64,000 bases of DNA from Microbacterium esteraromaticum. Lineage in GTDB: Bacteria; Actinomycetota; Actinomycetes; Actinomycetales; Microbacteriaceae. The position numbers and the translations under genes were made by a program. The notes beneath the pieces were generated by a model. The model did not search any database and was not told the origin of the DNA. It worked only from the letters and a program-made list of their open reading frames with translations. This document shows positions 11,770 to 21,813 of the stretch, in pieces. The stretch is taken from positions 3,224,001 to 3,288,000 of the forward strand of contig NZ_CP043732.1 in assembly GCF_014084045.1 (NCBI RefSeq). Direction: 5' to 3'. Positions within the stretch are counted from its first letter, which is position 1, and each line of letters starts with the position of its first letter.

Positions 11770-12012
11770 ATGGCCGAGGAATCCGAACGCGTCCCCCTGC
11801 GCACCCGCATTCGCGAAGCGGGAGGCCTGTACGCGTGGTTCAACACGAATCTCATACGCTTCGCCGGGCCCGCATCCGTGGGGCCGTACGAGCCCACGCT
11901 GCCACCCAGCGCCGATGAGCGTGCGGAGCGGGCGTGCCCGCTGTGCGGCGCTCCGATGAACCAGCACACCATCGACCGCAGCGGGCCGAAGCCGCTGATG
12001 CACTGCCCCTGA
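11770..12012 (+). CDS. Small zinc-ribbon-like protein, divergent from the OhrR-like gene
   Basis: 80-aa cytoplasmic protein with no assigned function. A Trp/Phe-containing N-terminal half (GGLYAWFNTNLIRFAGPASVGP) is followed by ACPLCGAPMNQHTI and a final cysteine (LMHCP). The CxxC plus downstream His and Cys could bind one zinc, but this is inference. Its start codon and promoter lie against a palindrome next to the OhrR-like regulator, so it is the most obvious target of that repressor. It is convergent with uvrB, 27 nt apart. Confidence 0.75.
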   Translation: MAEESERVPLRTRIREAGGLYAWFNTNLIRFAGPASVGPYEPTLPPSADERAERACPLCGAPMNQHTIDRSGPKPLMHCP

Positions 12013-12039
12013 CCCGTCCGGCTCCGGCCTGCTCCTCGG

Positions 12040-14109
<2,070 letters not shown>

Positions 14110-14115
14110 CCCTCA

Positions 14116-14121
14116 AGCCTA
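14116..14121 (-). promoter_or_regulatory. Leaderless promoter -10 box of uvrB
   Basis: TAGGCT on the minus strand ends 6 nt before the uvrB ATG. No LexA/SOS palindrome (GAAC-N4-GTTC type) was seen beside it. Confidence 0.6.
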
Positions 14122-14173
14122 CGAGCAGCCTCCGACACCGAGGCCGACTCCGCTCATCGCGCCTGGCCGGTCG

Positions 14174-14179
14174 TAGAGT
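14174..14179 (+). promoter_or_regulatory. Leaderless promoter -10 box of the DUF4126 gene
   Basis: TAGAGT ends 6 nt before GTG 14186 and directly abuts GTG 14180. By analogy with the other leaderless promoters in this window it points to 14186 as the start. Confidence 0.5.
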
Positions 14180-14185
14180 GTGACC

Positions 14186-14806
14186 GTGATCGAGTTCATC
14201 ATCGGCAGCAGCCTCGCCGCCTCGGCAGGACTCAACGCATGGATGCCCCTCTTCCTGCTCGGGCTGTCGGATCGGCTGCTCCCCGCCGTCGACCTCCCCG
14301 CCGGCTGGTCGTGGCTGTCGAGCGACATCGCACTGTGGATCCTGGGAGCTCTGCTCGTGCTCGAGATCGTGGCCGACAAGATCCCGGCACTCGACTCGGT
14401 CAATGACATCGTGCAGAGCATCCTGCGCCCGGCATCGGGGGGCATCGCCTTCGGCGCCGGGGCCAGCGCGCAGACCGTCGCCGTCGACGACCCGTCGGCC
14501 TTCTTCTCCGAGAGCACCTGGGCGCCCATCGTCTCCGGGATCGTGATCGCACTGATCGTGCACGTCGTCAAGGCCACCGGCCGAGTGGCCGCCAACACCG
14601 CGACCGCGGGCCTGGCAGCCCCTGTGCTCAGCACGGTCGAGGACGGCGCGTCCTTCGCCCTGGCAGCCGCGGCGATCGTCGTGCCGGTGCTCGCACTCCT
14701 GCTGCTGGTCGGCCTGATCATCGCGGCCGTCCTCGTCGTGCGGCGGGCGGGACGACGTCGGCGGGAACGGAGCTCCACTCAGCCCAGCGGGGGCGTCCAG
14801 ACATAG
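14186..14806 (+). CDS. DUF4126 family membrane protein
   Basis: 206-aa integral membrane protein of unknown function. It begins VIEFIIGSSLAASAGLNAWMPL, the usual DUF4126 opening, and has about four or five hydrophobic segments, including LWILGALLVLEIVADKIPALD (residues about 50-70), APIVSGIVIALIVHVV and the C-terminal VVPVLALLLLVGLIIAAVLVV before an Arg-rich tail. The start at GTG 14186 is favoured over GTG 14180 by the position of TAGAGT. Its 3' end overlaps the convergent GNAT gene by 28 nt. Confidence 0.8.
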   Translation: MIEFIIGSSLAASAGLNAWMPLFLLGLSDRLLPAVDLPAGWSWLSSDIALWILGALLVLEIVADKIPALDSVNDIVQSILRPASGGIAFGAGASAQTVAVDDPSAFFSESTWAPIVSGIVIALIVHVVKATGRVAANTATAGLAAPVLSTVEDGASFALAAAAIVVPVLALLLLVGLIIAAVLVVRRAGRRRRERSSTQPSGGVQT

Positions 14807-15570
14807 GGCGTCGTGCTCGATACCTTCACGAGCCCCGAGCGCTCGAGGATGGGCCGAGAGAACTCGGTCGAATCGGACTGCAGGTAGCGCTTGCCCTGTG
14901 CGAGAGCCGCGCGAGCGCGCTCCGCGGTCAGCGCGCGGTAGATCCCCCTCCCCCGCCATTCGGGTCGGGTCGCGCCGCCCCAGAGGCCGGCGAAGTCGGT
15001 GCCGTCGACCGGTTCGAGTCGCCCTGCGCTGACGACCTCCCCCGCGGCGACGGCGGTCCACAGCTGCATCGACTCGTCCTCGCGCAGCCGGCGGATGGTC
15101 GCCTCGGCGCGCGAGCGCCAGTCGGGGTCGGCGAAGACCTCTCCCTGCATCCGCTCCATGGCGAGCACCTCGTCGTCGGTCCTCGCGCGACGCAGCTCGA
15201 CCCCGTCGGGAAGCGCGACATCCTGAGCGAGCAGGGACGCCTCGCCGATCATGATCGACTCCGGCTCCTCGGGCGCGAACCCGCGCTCGAGGAGCGCGTC
15301 GTGCAGACCGGGCGCGTGATCGTGCGACCGCGTCTTCCACTCCACCGACCAGATGCCGGGACGCGAGGCGAAATGGGCGAGTGCGGCGTCGACGAGTCCC
15401 CGCAGGCCGTTGGCATCGGCTCCGTCGAGATCACGTCCGCTGATGAACCCGCGCCCGCCGTCGAAGTCGGCCAGGATCAGAGGTCCGAGCGCGACGACGT
15501 CGACGGCGTGCACGACCTCCACGGTGCCGCGCAGCTGGGTGTCGTATGCGGCGAGGTACTCGGCGATCAT
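14779..15570 (-). CDS. GNAT-family N-acetyltransferase
   Basis: 263-aa protein. The C-terminal half (residues about 120-250) is a GNAT fold with the acetyl-CoA loop TRPEWRGRGIYRALTAERAR and a following helix; the N-terminal half resembles a degenerate second GNAT domain. The substrate cannot be told from sequence. The ATG at 15570 overlaps the coaE stop as ATGA, so it is co-translated with coaE. The longer open frame upstream is a shadow of coaE. Confidence 0.85.
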   Translation of the reverse strand: MIAEYLAAYDTQLRGTVEVVHAVDVVALGPLILADFDGGRGFISGRDLDGADANGLRGLVDAALAHFASRPGIWSVEWKTRSHDHAPGLHDALLERGFAPEEPESIMIGEASLLAQDVALPDGVELRRARTDDEVLAMERMQGEVFADPDWRSRAEATIRRLREDESMQLWTAVAAGEVVSAGRLEPVDGTDFAGLWGGATRPEWRGRGIYRALTAERARAALAQGKRYLQSDSTEFSRPILERSGLVKVSSTTPYVWTPPLG

Positions 15571-16169
15571 GCGGTCACCGACAGCGACCGCCAGAGGGCA
15601 TCCACCTGCTCGATCGTGTGCTGGACGCTCCCCGACGTGTCGATGACGACGTCCGCGATGGCGCGTCGCACGTCGTCGGGCACCTGGGCGCCGATTCGAC
15701 GCCGGGCGTCGTCCTCGGACATCCCGCGCAGCTCCACCATGCGCTGGATGCGCACCTCGGCGGGCGCATCGGCGACGACGATGAGATCCCATGGATCGTC
15801 GACCCGCGCCTCGACGAGCAGCGGCACGTCGTACACGACGACCGCAGACGGATCAGCGGCGAGAGCGGCGTCGAAGCGCCGCTGGGATTCGACGCGCACG
15901 GCCGGGTGCACGATCGCGTTGAGCCGCTGGAGCGCCTCGTCGTCGCCGAACACCCTCGTACCGAGGGCGGCTCTGTCCAGGGTGCCGTCGGCGGCGATGA
16001 CCTCCGCGCCGAAGGACGCGGCGATCGCCTCGAGGACCGGGCTTCCCGGCTGCTGAACCTCGCGGACGATCCCGTCCGCGTCGATGATCGTCGCACCGTG
16101 CTCCGCGAGACGAGCGGCGATGGTCGACTTCCCCGAGGCGATGCCCCCGGTGAGCGCGATGAGTGGCAT
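15567..16169 (-). CDS. coaE: Dephospho-CoA kinase
   Basis: 200-aa P-loop kinase for the last step of coenzyme A synthesis, phosphorylating the ribose 3'-OH of dephospho-CoA. It shows the Walker A TGGIASGKST at residues 7-16, IDADGIVREV (catalytic Asp region), the NAIVHPAVR lid motif and YDVPLLVEA. The single domain is of normal length; the longer actinobacterial form with a C-terminal GrpB-like domain is not present. The ATG at 16169 gives the family start MPLIALTGG and has GGGAGG directly upstream, with a CAGGAT -10-like box 6 nt away. Confidence 0.95.
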   Translation of the reverse strand: MPLIALTGGIASGKSTIAARLAEHGATIIDADGIVREVQQPGSPVLEAIAASFGAEVIAADGTLDRAALGTRVFGDDEALQRLNAIVHPAVRVESQRRFDAALAADPSAVVVYDVPLLVEARVDDPWDLIVVADAPAEVRIQRMVELRGMSEDDARRRIGAQVPDDVRRAIADVVIDTSGSVQHTIEQVDALWRSLSVTA

Positions 16170-16175
16170 CCTCCC

Positions 16176-16198
16176 ATCCTGGCATCCCTGCGGGAGGA
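16176..16198 (-). promoter_or_regulatory. Candidate coaE promoter
   Basis: CTGTCG and CAGGAT on the minus strand with a 17-nt spacer; the -10 ends 6 nt before the coaE ATG. Both boxes are weak matches. It lies just after the rpsA terminator. Confidence 0.35.
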
Positions 16199-16218
16199 CG
16201 ACAGGTGCCGCAGACGCG

Positions 16219-16252
16219 GAACGGGCCGCCACCCGAAGGTGACGACCCGTTC
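16219..16252 (-). terminator. rpsA terminator hairpin
   Basis: GAACGGG...CCCGTTC arms extend inward through CACC-TTCG-GGTG with two mismatches, giving a strong stem with a TTCG tetraloop 18 nt after the rpsA stop. There is no long U-run. Confidence 0.75.
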
Positions 16253-16269
16253 CCGAACCTGATCGGTGA

Positions 16270-17724
16270 TCAGCTGTTGCCGCCCGAGAGCTTCTCGCGC
16301 AGCGCGGCGAGAGCCTCGTCGTCGGCCAGGGTGCCGGCGCCGGTCGAGTCGCTCGAGAACGACTGCGCACCGAAGTCCTCGCCAGCGGCGGCCTCGGCCT
16401 CGGCGGCCTTGACGACCTGAGCCTTGTGAGCCTCCCAGCGAGCCTGGGCAGCGGCGTACTCCTGCTCCCATGCCTCGCGCTGAGCATCGAAGCCTTCCTT
16501 CCAGGCACCGGTCTCGGCGTCGAAGCCCTCGGGGTACTTGTACTCGCCGTTCTCGTCGTACTCGGCGAGCATGCCGTACAGTGCCGGGTCGAACTCGGTG
16601 CCGTTGGGGTCGACCGACTCGTTGGCCTGCTTCAGCGACAGCGAGATGCGACGACGCTCGAGGTCGATGTCGATGACCTTGACGAAGACCTCTTCGCCGA
16701 CGGACACGACCTGCTCAGCCAGCTCGACGTGCTTGCTGGAGAGCTCGGAGATGTGCACGAGGCCCTCGATGCCGTCTGCGACGCGGACGAACGCACCGAA
16801 CGGAACGAGCTTGGTGACCTTGCCCGGTGCGATCTGGCCGATCGCGTGCGTGCGGGCGAACACCTGCCACGGGTCTTCCTGGGTCGCCTTCAGCGACAGC
16901 GAGACGCGCTCGCGGTCCAGGTCGACCTCGAGGATCTCGACGGTGACCTCCTGGCCGACCTCGACGACCTCGGACGCGTGCTCGATGTGCTTCCACGACA
17001 GCTCGGAGACGTGCACGAGACCGTCCACGCCGCCCAGGTCGACGAACGCACCGAAGTTGACGATCGACGAGACGACACCCTTGCGGACCTGACCCTTGTG
17101 CAGGTTGTTCAGGAACGTGGTGCGCGACTCCGACTGGGTCTGCTCGAGCAGGGCGCGGCGGCTGAGCACCACGTTGTTGCGGTTCTTGTCGAGCTCGAGG
17201 ATCTTGGCCTCGAGCTCCTGACCCAGGTACGGGGTGAGGTCGCGGACGCGGCGCAGCTCGATGAGCGACGCGGGCAGGAAGCCGCGCAGTCCGATGTCGA
17301 CGATGAGGCCGCCCTTGACGACCTCGATGACGGTGCCGGTGACGACGCCGTCGTTCTCCTTGATCTTCTCGACATCGCCCCAGGCGCGCTCGTACTGTGC
17401 GCGCTTCTTGGAGAGGATCAGACGGCCTTCCTTGTCCTCCTTCTGGAGAACGAGGGCCTCGACCTGGTCGCCGACGGCGACGACCTCGTTGGGGTCCACG
17501 TCGTGCTTGATGGAGAGCTCGCGCGAGGGGATGACGCCCTCGGTCTTGTAGCCCACGTCGAGCAGAACCTCATCGCGGTCGATCTTGACGATCGTGCCCT
17601 CGATGATGTCGCCGTCGTTGAAGAACTTCAGGGTCTTCTCGACCGCGGCCAGGAAGTCCTCAGCAGAGCCGATGTCGTTGATCGCGACCTGCTTGGTGGC
17701 CGGGGCGGTCGTTGCGCTAGTCAT
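16270..17724 (-). CDS. rpsA: 30S ribosomal protein S1
   Basis: 484-aa RNA-binding ribosomal protein that recruits mRNA. Four S1 domains are visible at roughly residues 38-108, 125-190, 205-275 and 295-362; typical segments are VKGGLIVDIGLRGFLPASL in the second and FGAFVDLGGVDGLVHVSELS in the third. An acidic, Ala/Glu-rich tail follows (residues about 380-484), the compact four-domain form of actinobacteria. The ATG at 17724 with AAGGA upstream is preferred over the longer frame. It is monocistronic: a hairpin follows the stop. Confidence 0.97.
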   Translation of the reverse strand: MTSATTAPATKQVAINDIGSAEDFLAAVEKTLKFFNDGDIIEGTIVKIDRDEVLLDVGYKTEGVIPSRELSIKHDVDPNEVVAVGDQVEALVLQKEDKEGRLILSKKRAQYERAWGDVEKIKENDGVVTGTVIEVVKGGLIVDIGLRGFLPASLIELRRVRDLTPYLGQELEAKILELDKNRNNVVLSRRALLEQTQSESRTTFLNNLHKGQVRKGVVSSIVNFGAFVDLGGVDGLVHVSELSWKHIEHASEVVEVGQEVTVEILEVDLDRERVSLSLKATQEDPWQVFARTHAIGQIAPGKVTKLVPFGAFVRVADGIEGLVHISELSSKHVELAEQVVSVGEEVFVKVIDIDLERRRISLSLKQANESVDPNGTEFDPALYGMLAEYDENGEYKYPEGFDAETGAWKEGFDAQREAWEQEYAAAQARWEAHKAQVVKAAEAEAAAGEDFGAQSFSSDSTGAGTLADDEALAALREKLSGGNS

Positions 17725-17864
17725 GTAGTGGGTTGTCCTTGTGAATGGATGATCGGGCTTCGACGGTCGGCGCGCACGCCGGGATGGATCCTCGAAGCGG
17801 TTGGATGTTGAGTGCGATGCCACGAGGGCAGGCACAGGCCCGCCACGAGTGACACTTCAGATTA

Positions 17865-17870
17865 TCAGAT
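17865..17870 (-). promoter_or_regulatory. Candidate -10 box for rpsA
   Basis: GATAAT on the minus strand in the 186-nt divergent gap, about 141 nt upstream of the rpsA ATG. It is the only strong AT-rich hexamer on this side. A long leader would fit regulation of a ribosomal protein gene, but no -35 was identified. Confidence 0.35.
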
Positions 17871-17898
17871 CCGCGGGAGCACCGCTGCCCTCTCCTCC

Positions 17899-17904
17899 TA
17901 TGCT
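17899..17904 (+). promoter_or_regulatory. Leaderless promoter -10 box of the exonuclease gene
   Basis: TATGCT ends 6 nt before the GTG at 17911 and supports that start. Confidence 0.55.
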
Positions 17905-17910
17905 GGAGCT

Positions 17911-18834
17911 GTGACAGAACGTCTGATGCTGCTCGACACCGCCAGCCTCTACTTCAGGGCCTTCTTCGGCGTGCCCGACAAGGTCAAGGCGCCGGATGGA
18001 TCGTCCGTGAACGCGACCCGCGGACTGCTCGACATCATCGCCAAGCTCGTGACCCTGTACCAGCCCTCCCAGCTCATCGCCTGCTGGGACGACGACTGGC
18101 GCCCGCAGTGGCGCGTCGACCTCATCCCCGGCTACAAGGCGCACCGCGTGGTCGAGGAGGTCGCCGCGGCACCGGACGTCGAGGAGGTACCGGATGCCCT
18201 GCAGCAGCAGATACCGCTGATCCGCGAAGTGCTCGGCGTGCTCGGCATCCCGATCATCGGCGTCGCCGCGCACGAGGCCGACGATGTGATCGGCACCCTG
18301 GCGACGCACGCGTCACTTCCGGTCGACATCGTCACCGGCGACCGAGACCTCTTCCAGCTGGTGGACGACAGCCGAGATGTGCGTGTGATCTACACCGCGA
18401 GGGGCATGAGCAATCTCGAGGTCGTGACAGATCAGACCGTGGTCGCCAAGTACGGAGTCCTCCCCTCGCAGTACGCCGACTTCGCCACCATGCGCGGCGA
18501 CGCATCCGACGGCCTGCCGGGGGTGAAGGGCATCGGCGAGAAGACAGCCGCGGCGCTGCTGCGCTCGCACGGCGACCTCGCCGGCATCCGCGCTGCGGCG
18601 GCAGAAGGGCAGCTCACGGCGACGGCGGCCGCCCGGTTCGCCGAGACATCCGACTATCTCGACGTCGCTCCCACCGTCGTGAAGGTGGCGACCGGCCTCG
18701 ACATCTCGGCCCCCGGCACCGCGCTCGGTCCGCTGAGCGACGTCGATCGGGACGCCGCCGGCGCCCTCGCGGAGAAGTGGAACCTGGGCACGTCGATGAC
18801 ACGCGCGCTCAGCGCCCTGGCATCCGGCTCCTGA
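17911..18834 (+). CDS. Stand-alone 5'-3' exonuclease (PolI N-domain/FEN-like)
   Basis: 307-aa flap/5'-3' exonuclease without a polymerase domain. The metal-binding acidic residues of the FEN family are seen in MLLDTASLYFRAFFG, AHEADDVIGTLA and VTGDRDLFQLVDD, and the helix-hairpin-helix in GDASDGLPGVKGIGEKTAAALL. It probably removes flaps or RNA primers alongside PolA. The GTG at 17911 is chosen because TATGCT lies 6 nt upstream and because the longer frame crosses the rpsA promoter gap. It is divergent from rpsA and convergent with the PHP gene. Confidence 0.93.
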   Translation: MTERLMLLDTASLYFRAFFGVPDKVKAPDGSSVNATRGLLDIIAKLVTLYQPSQLIACWDDDWRPQWRVDLIPGYKAHRVVEEVAAAPDVEEVPDALQQQIPLIREVLGVLGIPIIGVAAHEADDVIGTLATHASLPVDIVTGDRDLFQLVDDSRDVRVIYTARGMSNLEVVTDQTVVAKYGVLPSQYADFATMRGDASDGLPGVKGIGEKTAAALLRSHGDLAGIRAAAAEGQLTATAAARFAETSDYLDVAPTVVKVATGLDISAPGTALGPLSDVDRDAAGALAEKWNLGTSMTRALSALASGS

Positions 18835-18856
18835 CGCTCGACCGCGGCGCGGCCGG

Positions 18857-19846
18857 TCAGCCGCGGGCCCAGGCGCGCAGGCGATCGAGTCCCCATGCCG
18901 TCACGATCCGCTCCGCCGGCACGCCGGCGGCCTCAGCCCTCTCGGCGCCGTGGTCGAGCAGGGAGAGCTGACCGGGCGCGTGCGCATCGGAGTCGATGGA
19001 GAACAGGCACCCCGCCTCGAGCGCGATCTCGATCAGATCGTCCGGCGGGTCCTGCCGCTCTGGTCGCGAGTTGATCTCGACGGCCACGCCGTTCTCGGCG
19101 CAGGCCGCGAACACCGCCCTGGCGTCGAAATCCGACCGCGGACGGGTGCCGCGCGACCCCTCCACGAGCCGGCCTGTGCAGTGCCCGAGGACGTTCACCC
19201 TCGGGTGCGACACCGCGGAGAGCATGCGCCTGGTCATGGGCGCGGAATCCATTCGCAGCTTGGAGTGCACCGACGCGACGACGATGTCGAGCTCGTCGAG
19301 CATCTCAGGGGTCTGGTCGAGCCCTCCGTCTTCGAGGATGTCCACCTCGATCCCTGCCAGCACGGTGAGCCCGTCGCCCGACTGGGCGCGCACCAGCGGG
19401 ATCTGCTCGCGCAGCCGCTCCGCGGACAGCCCGCGGGCGACTCTGAGACGCGGCGAGTGATCGGTGATGGCGATGTACTCGTGGCCGAGCGCGCGGGCCG
19501 CCGCCACCATCGTCTCGATAGGGGTCGTGCCGTCGGACCAGTCGGTGTGACTGTGCAGATCGCCCTTCAACCGTGCTCGCAGAGCTGAGCGCCGCTCGGG
19601 TTCGACCTCACCGCGGAGCTCGACCAGGTAGTCGGGAACCTGGCCCTGCTGCGCCTGGCGGATCACGGCGAAGGTGGAGTCGCCGATGCCCTTCTGCGCT
19701 TTCAGCAGCGTGGGGTCGTCCAGCACATCCGCCGGCAGCGACGCCACGACGGCTGCGGCCTGCCGGAACGCCTTGGCGCGATACCGCGACGCGCGCTCGC
19801 GTTCGAGCAGCGATGCGATCTCGAGGAGGGCGTCTGCGGCATCCAC
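18857..19846 (-). CDS. PHP-domain phosphoesterase with helix-hairpin-helix N-terminus
   Basis: 329-aa protein resembling the C-terminal part of PolX without a polymerase domain. Residues about 1-80 match the PolX-type helical region (LLERERASRYRAKAFRQAA, AQKGIGDSTF). The PHP domain follows with metal-binding motifs DLHSHTDWSD (about 114), ITDHSPRL, LAGIEVDI, VASVHSKL, NVLGHCTG and SIDSDAHAPGQL. Likely an Mn/Zn-dependent phosphoesterase on DNA ends or nucleotides; the substrate is unknown. The start is GTG at 19846, 16 nt after trpD. Confidence 0.88.
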   Translation of the reverse strand: MDAADALLEIASLLERERASRYRAKAFRQAAAVVASLPADVLDDPTLLKAQKGIGDSTFAVIRQAQQGQVPDYLVELRGEVEPERRSALRARLKGDLHSHTDWSDGTTPIETMVAAARALGHEYIAITDHSPRLRVARGLSAERLREQIPLVRAQSGDGLTVLAGIEVDILEDGGLDQTPEMLDELDIVVASVHSKLRMDSAPMTRRMLSAVSHPRVNVLGHCTGRLVEGSRGTRPRSDFDARAVFAACAENGVAVEINSRPERQDPPDDLIEIALEAGCLFSIDSDAHAPGQLSLLDHGAERAEAAGVPAERIVTAWGLDRLRAWARG

Positions 19847-19861
19847 GGTGCATCACCCCGC

Positions 19862-20926
19862 TCAGGCGGGAAGCGGCTCCCGGGTGACCTGCACCCACTG
19901 GTCGAGCTTCGCGACCGCGCGTCCGTCGTCGACGACCGCAGCGGCACGGGTGTACGCATCGCGCAGGCGCTCGACGATGGGGATCTGCGTCAGCGTCGAA
20001 TCGTGCGACAGCTCGTAGGCGACGATGCCCGCAGCTGCGTTGAGGAGGACGATGTCGCGCACCGGCCCGGTCTCGCCGCCGAGCGTGCGGCGCAGCACGG
20101 TCGCGTTGTGCTCGGGCGATCCGCCGACGAGGTCGTCGAGGTCGGCCAGCGGGATGCCGAGATCGCGCGGATCGAGGTCGTGCTCGTGGATGTCGCCACG
20201 GGTGACCTCCCAGATGCGACTGTGACCCGTCGTCGTGAGCTCGTCGAGTCCGTCGTCGCCGCGGAACACGAGAGCCGTCGCGCCGCGAGTGCGGAAGACT
20301 CCGGTGATCAGCGGCACCCGATCGAGCTGGGCGACGCCGACGGCGTTCGCCTCTGCGCGAGCAGGGTTGCACAGCGGCCCGAGCATGTTGAACACCGTCG
20401 GCACCGCGAGCTCAGACCTCGCCACGCCCGCGTGCTTGAAGCCGGGGTGGAACGCGGCGGCCCAGGCGAAGGTGATGCCGGTGCGCTCGAGTGCGGCCGC
20501 GACGCGCTCGGGGTCGAGGGAGATGTCGAGGCCGAGGGCTGCGAGCACGTCGGAGGAGCCGGAGGACGAGCTGGCTGCCCGATTGCCGTGCTTGACCACG
20601 GGGATGCCCGAGGCCCCGATGACGATGGCCGCGGTGGTGGAGATGTTCACGGTGCCGATCCGGTCGCCTCCGGTGCCGACGATGTCGAGCACGTCGGAGG
20701 AGACGGGAAGCGGCACCGCCGCCTCGAGGATCGCGTCACGGAAGCCCACGATCTCGTCGATGGTCTCGCCCTTGGCGCGGAGCGCCACGAGGAAGCCGGC
20801 GAGCTGGGCATCCGACACCTTGCCCCGCATCACCTGACGCATCGCCCACGTCGACTCCCACACGCTGAGATCGCGCCGGTTGAGCAGAGTCGAGAGCAGA
20901 TCGGGCCAGGTGAGGGTGTCAGCCAT
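19862..20926 (-). CDS. trpD: Anthranilate phosphoribosyltransferase
   Basis: 354-aa enzyme joining anthranilate and PRPP in tryptophan synthesis. It shows the PRPP/Mg motif IVGTGGDRIGTVNIST (about residues 82-97), KHGNRAASSSSGSSDVL with the anthranilate-site residues, FAWAAAFHPGFKH and NMLGPLCNPAR. It stands apart from any other trp gene here; the next gene downstream is the PHP protein. The ATG at 20926 sits 7 nt after TAGGAT, and the in-frame upstream extension is rejected on that ground. Confidence 0.97.
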   Translation of the reverse strand: MADTLTWPDLLSTLLNRRDLSVWESTWAMRQVMRGKVSDAQLAGFLVALRAKGETIDEIVGFRDAILEAAVPLPVSSDVLDIVGTGGDRIGTVNISTTAAIVIGASGIPVVKHGNRAASSSSGSSDVLAALGLDISLDPERVAAALERTGITFAWAAAFHPGFKHAGVARSELAVPTVFNMLGPLCNPARAEANAVGVAQLDRVPLITGVFRTRGATALVFRGDDGLDELTTTGHSRIWEVTRGDIHEHDLDPRDLGIPLADLDDLVGGSPEHNATVLRRTLGGETGPVRDIVLLNAAAGIVAYELSHDSTLTQIPIVERLRDAYTRAAAVVDDGRAVAKLDQWVQVTREPLPA

Positions 20927-20933
20927 GACTGCG

Positions 20934-20939
20934 ATCCTA
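20934..20939 (-). promoter_or_regulatory. Leaderless promoter -10 box of trpD
   Basis: TAGGAT on the minus strand ends 7 nt before the trpD ATG. No Trp-rich leader peptide or attenuator hairpin was found upstream, so classical attenuation looks unlikely. Confidence 0.6.
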
Positions 20940-21127
20940 ATCGCGCACAGGATGATGCCGATTCGAGATGACGACGCGTGATCCGCGGTCGCACTCGGGT
21001 GATCCGGCGTCGCAGCGCGCGTTCTGCGCGGAAAGAGAGCACATTCGCAGGTACTTCTTAGGTTCTCCTTAGTCGCGGGACAGCGGGACAGGCCACGCCG
21101 GTGCAAGAATCCGCGCACGGAATCGGC

Positions 21128-21133
21128 CATAAT
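21128..21133 (+). promoter_or_regulatory. Leaderless promoter -10 box of the ctaE-qcrCAB operon
   Basis: CATAAT ends 6 nt before the GTG at 21140. The 213-base gap to trpD also holds a CTTAG direct repeat at 21054-21072, described under findings; nothing else was recognised there. Confidence 0.55.
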
Positions 21134-21139
21134 GGTCAG

Positions 21140-21793
21140 GTGACCACCTCAGCGACGTATGCCCCGGCGGCAAGAACCATCAAGCGCCCCAATCCGGTCG
21201 CTGTCGGCACCATCGTGTGGCTCGGCAGTGAAGTCATGTTCTTCGCGGGACTCTTCGCGATCTACTTCACGCTGCGCAGCACCTCCCCCGAGCTCTGGGC
21301 CGATCGCACCGAGCTGCTGAACGTCGTGTTCGCAGCGGTGAACACGGCGATCCTGGTCGCGTCGTCCTTCACCTGTCAGATGGGCGTCTTCGCCGCTGAG
21401 GACCTGCAGCCCTACCGCATCGACAAGGGCCAGGTGAACGCCTTCGGCCGTCGTCGCCTGTTCGGCTGGGGCATGGTCGAGTGGTTCTGGCTCACCTTCA
21501 TCCTCGGCGCGATCTTCGTCAGCGGCCAGGTCTGGGAGTACGCCCAGCTCGTCGCGGAGGGCATGCCCATCCAGGCGGACTCGTACGCCTCGGCGTTCTA
21601 CCTGACCACCGGCTTCCACGCGCTGCACGTCACGGGTGGTCTGATCGCCTTCGTGCTGGTCATCGGCCGCGCTTACGCCGTCAAGAACTTCGGCCACAAG
21701 GAGGCGACCTCCTCGATCGTCGTGTCGTACTACTGGCACTTCGTCGACGTCGTCTGGGTCGCCCTGTTCGCCGTCATCTACTTCCTGAAATAA
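21140..21793 (+). CDS. ctaE: Cytochrome c oxidase subunit III
   Basis: 217-aa membrane subunit of the aa3 oxidase, first gene of ctaE-qcrC-qcrA-qcrB. Five transmembrane helices are visible, beginning [22 protein letters not shown], with the family motifs [15 protein letters not shown] and [18 protein letters not shown]. The GTG at 21140 gives VTTSATYAP and follows CATAAT by 6 nt; the longer frame would start inside the promoter. The operon structure links oxidase subunit III to the bc1 genes, as in other actinobacteria with a bcc-aa3 supercomplex. Confidence 0.96.
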   Translation: MTTSATYAPAARTIKRPNPVAVGTIVWLGSEVMFFAGLFAIYFTLRSTSPELWADRTELLNVVFAAVNTAILVASSFTCQMGVFAAEDLQPYRIDKGQVNAFGRRRLFGWGMVEWFWLTFILGAIFVSGQVWEYAQLVAEGMPIQADSYASAFYLTTGFHALHVTGGLIAFVLVIGRAYAVKNFGHKEATSSIVVSYYWHFVDVVWVALFAVIYFLK

Positions 21794-21813
21794 GAGCGGA
21801 GCGATTTCCCGAA

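Noticed and set aside
20927..21139. Tryptophan attenuator or leader peptide before trpD
   Set aside because: No short frame with Trp codons and no mutually exclusive hairpins; the TAGGAT box places the transcript start at the trpD ATG.
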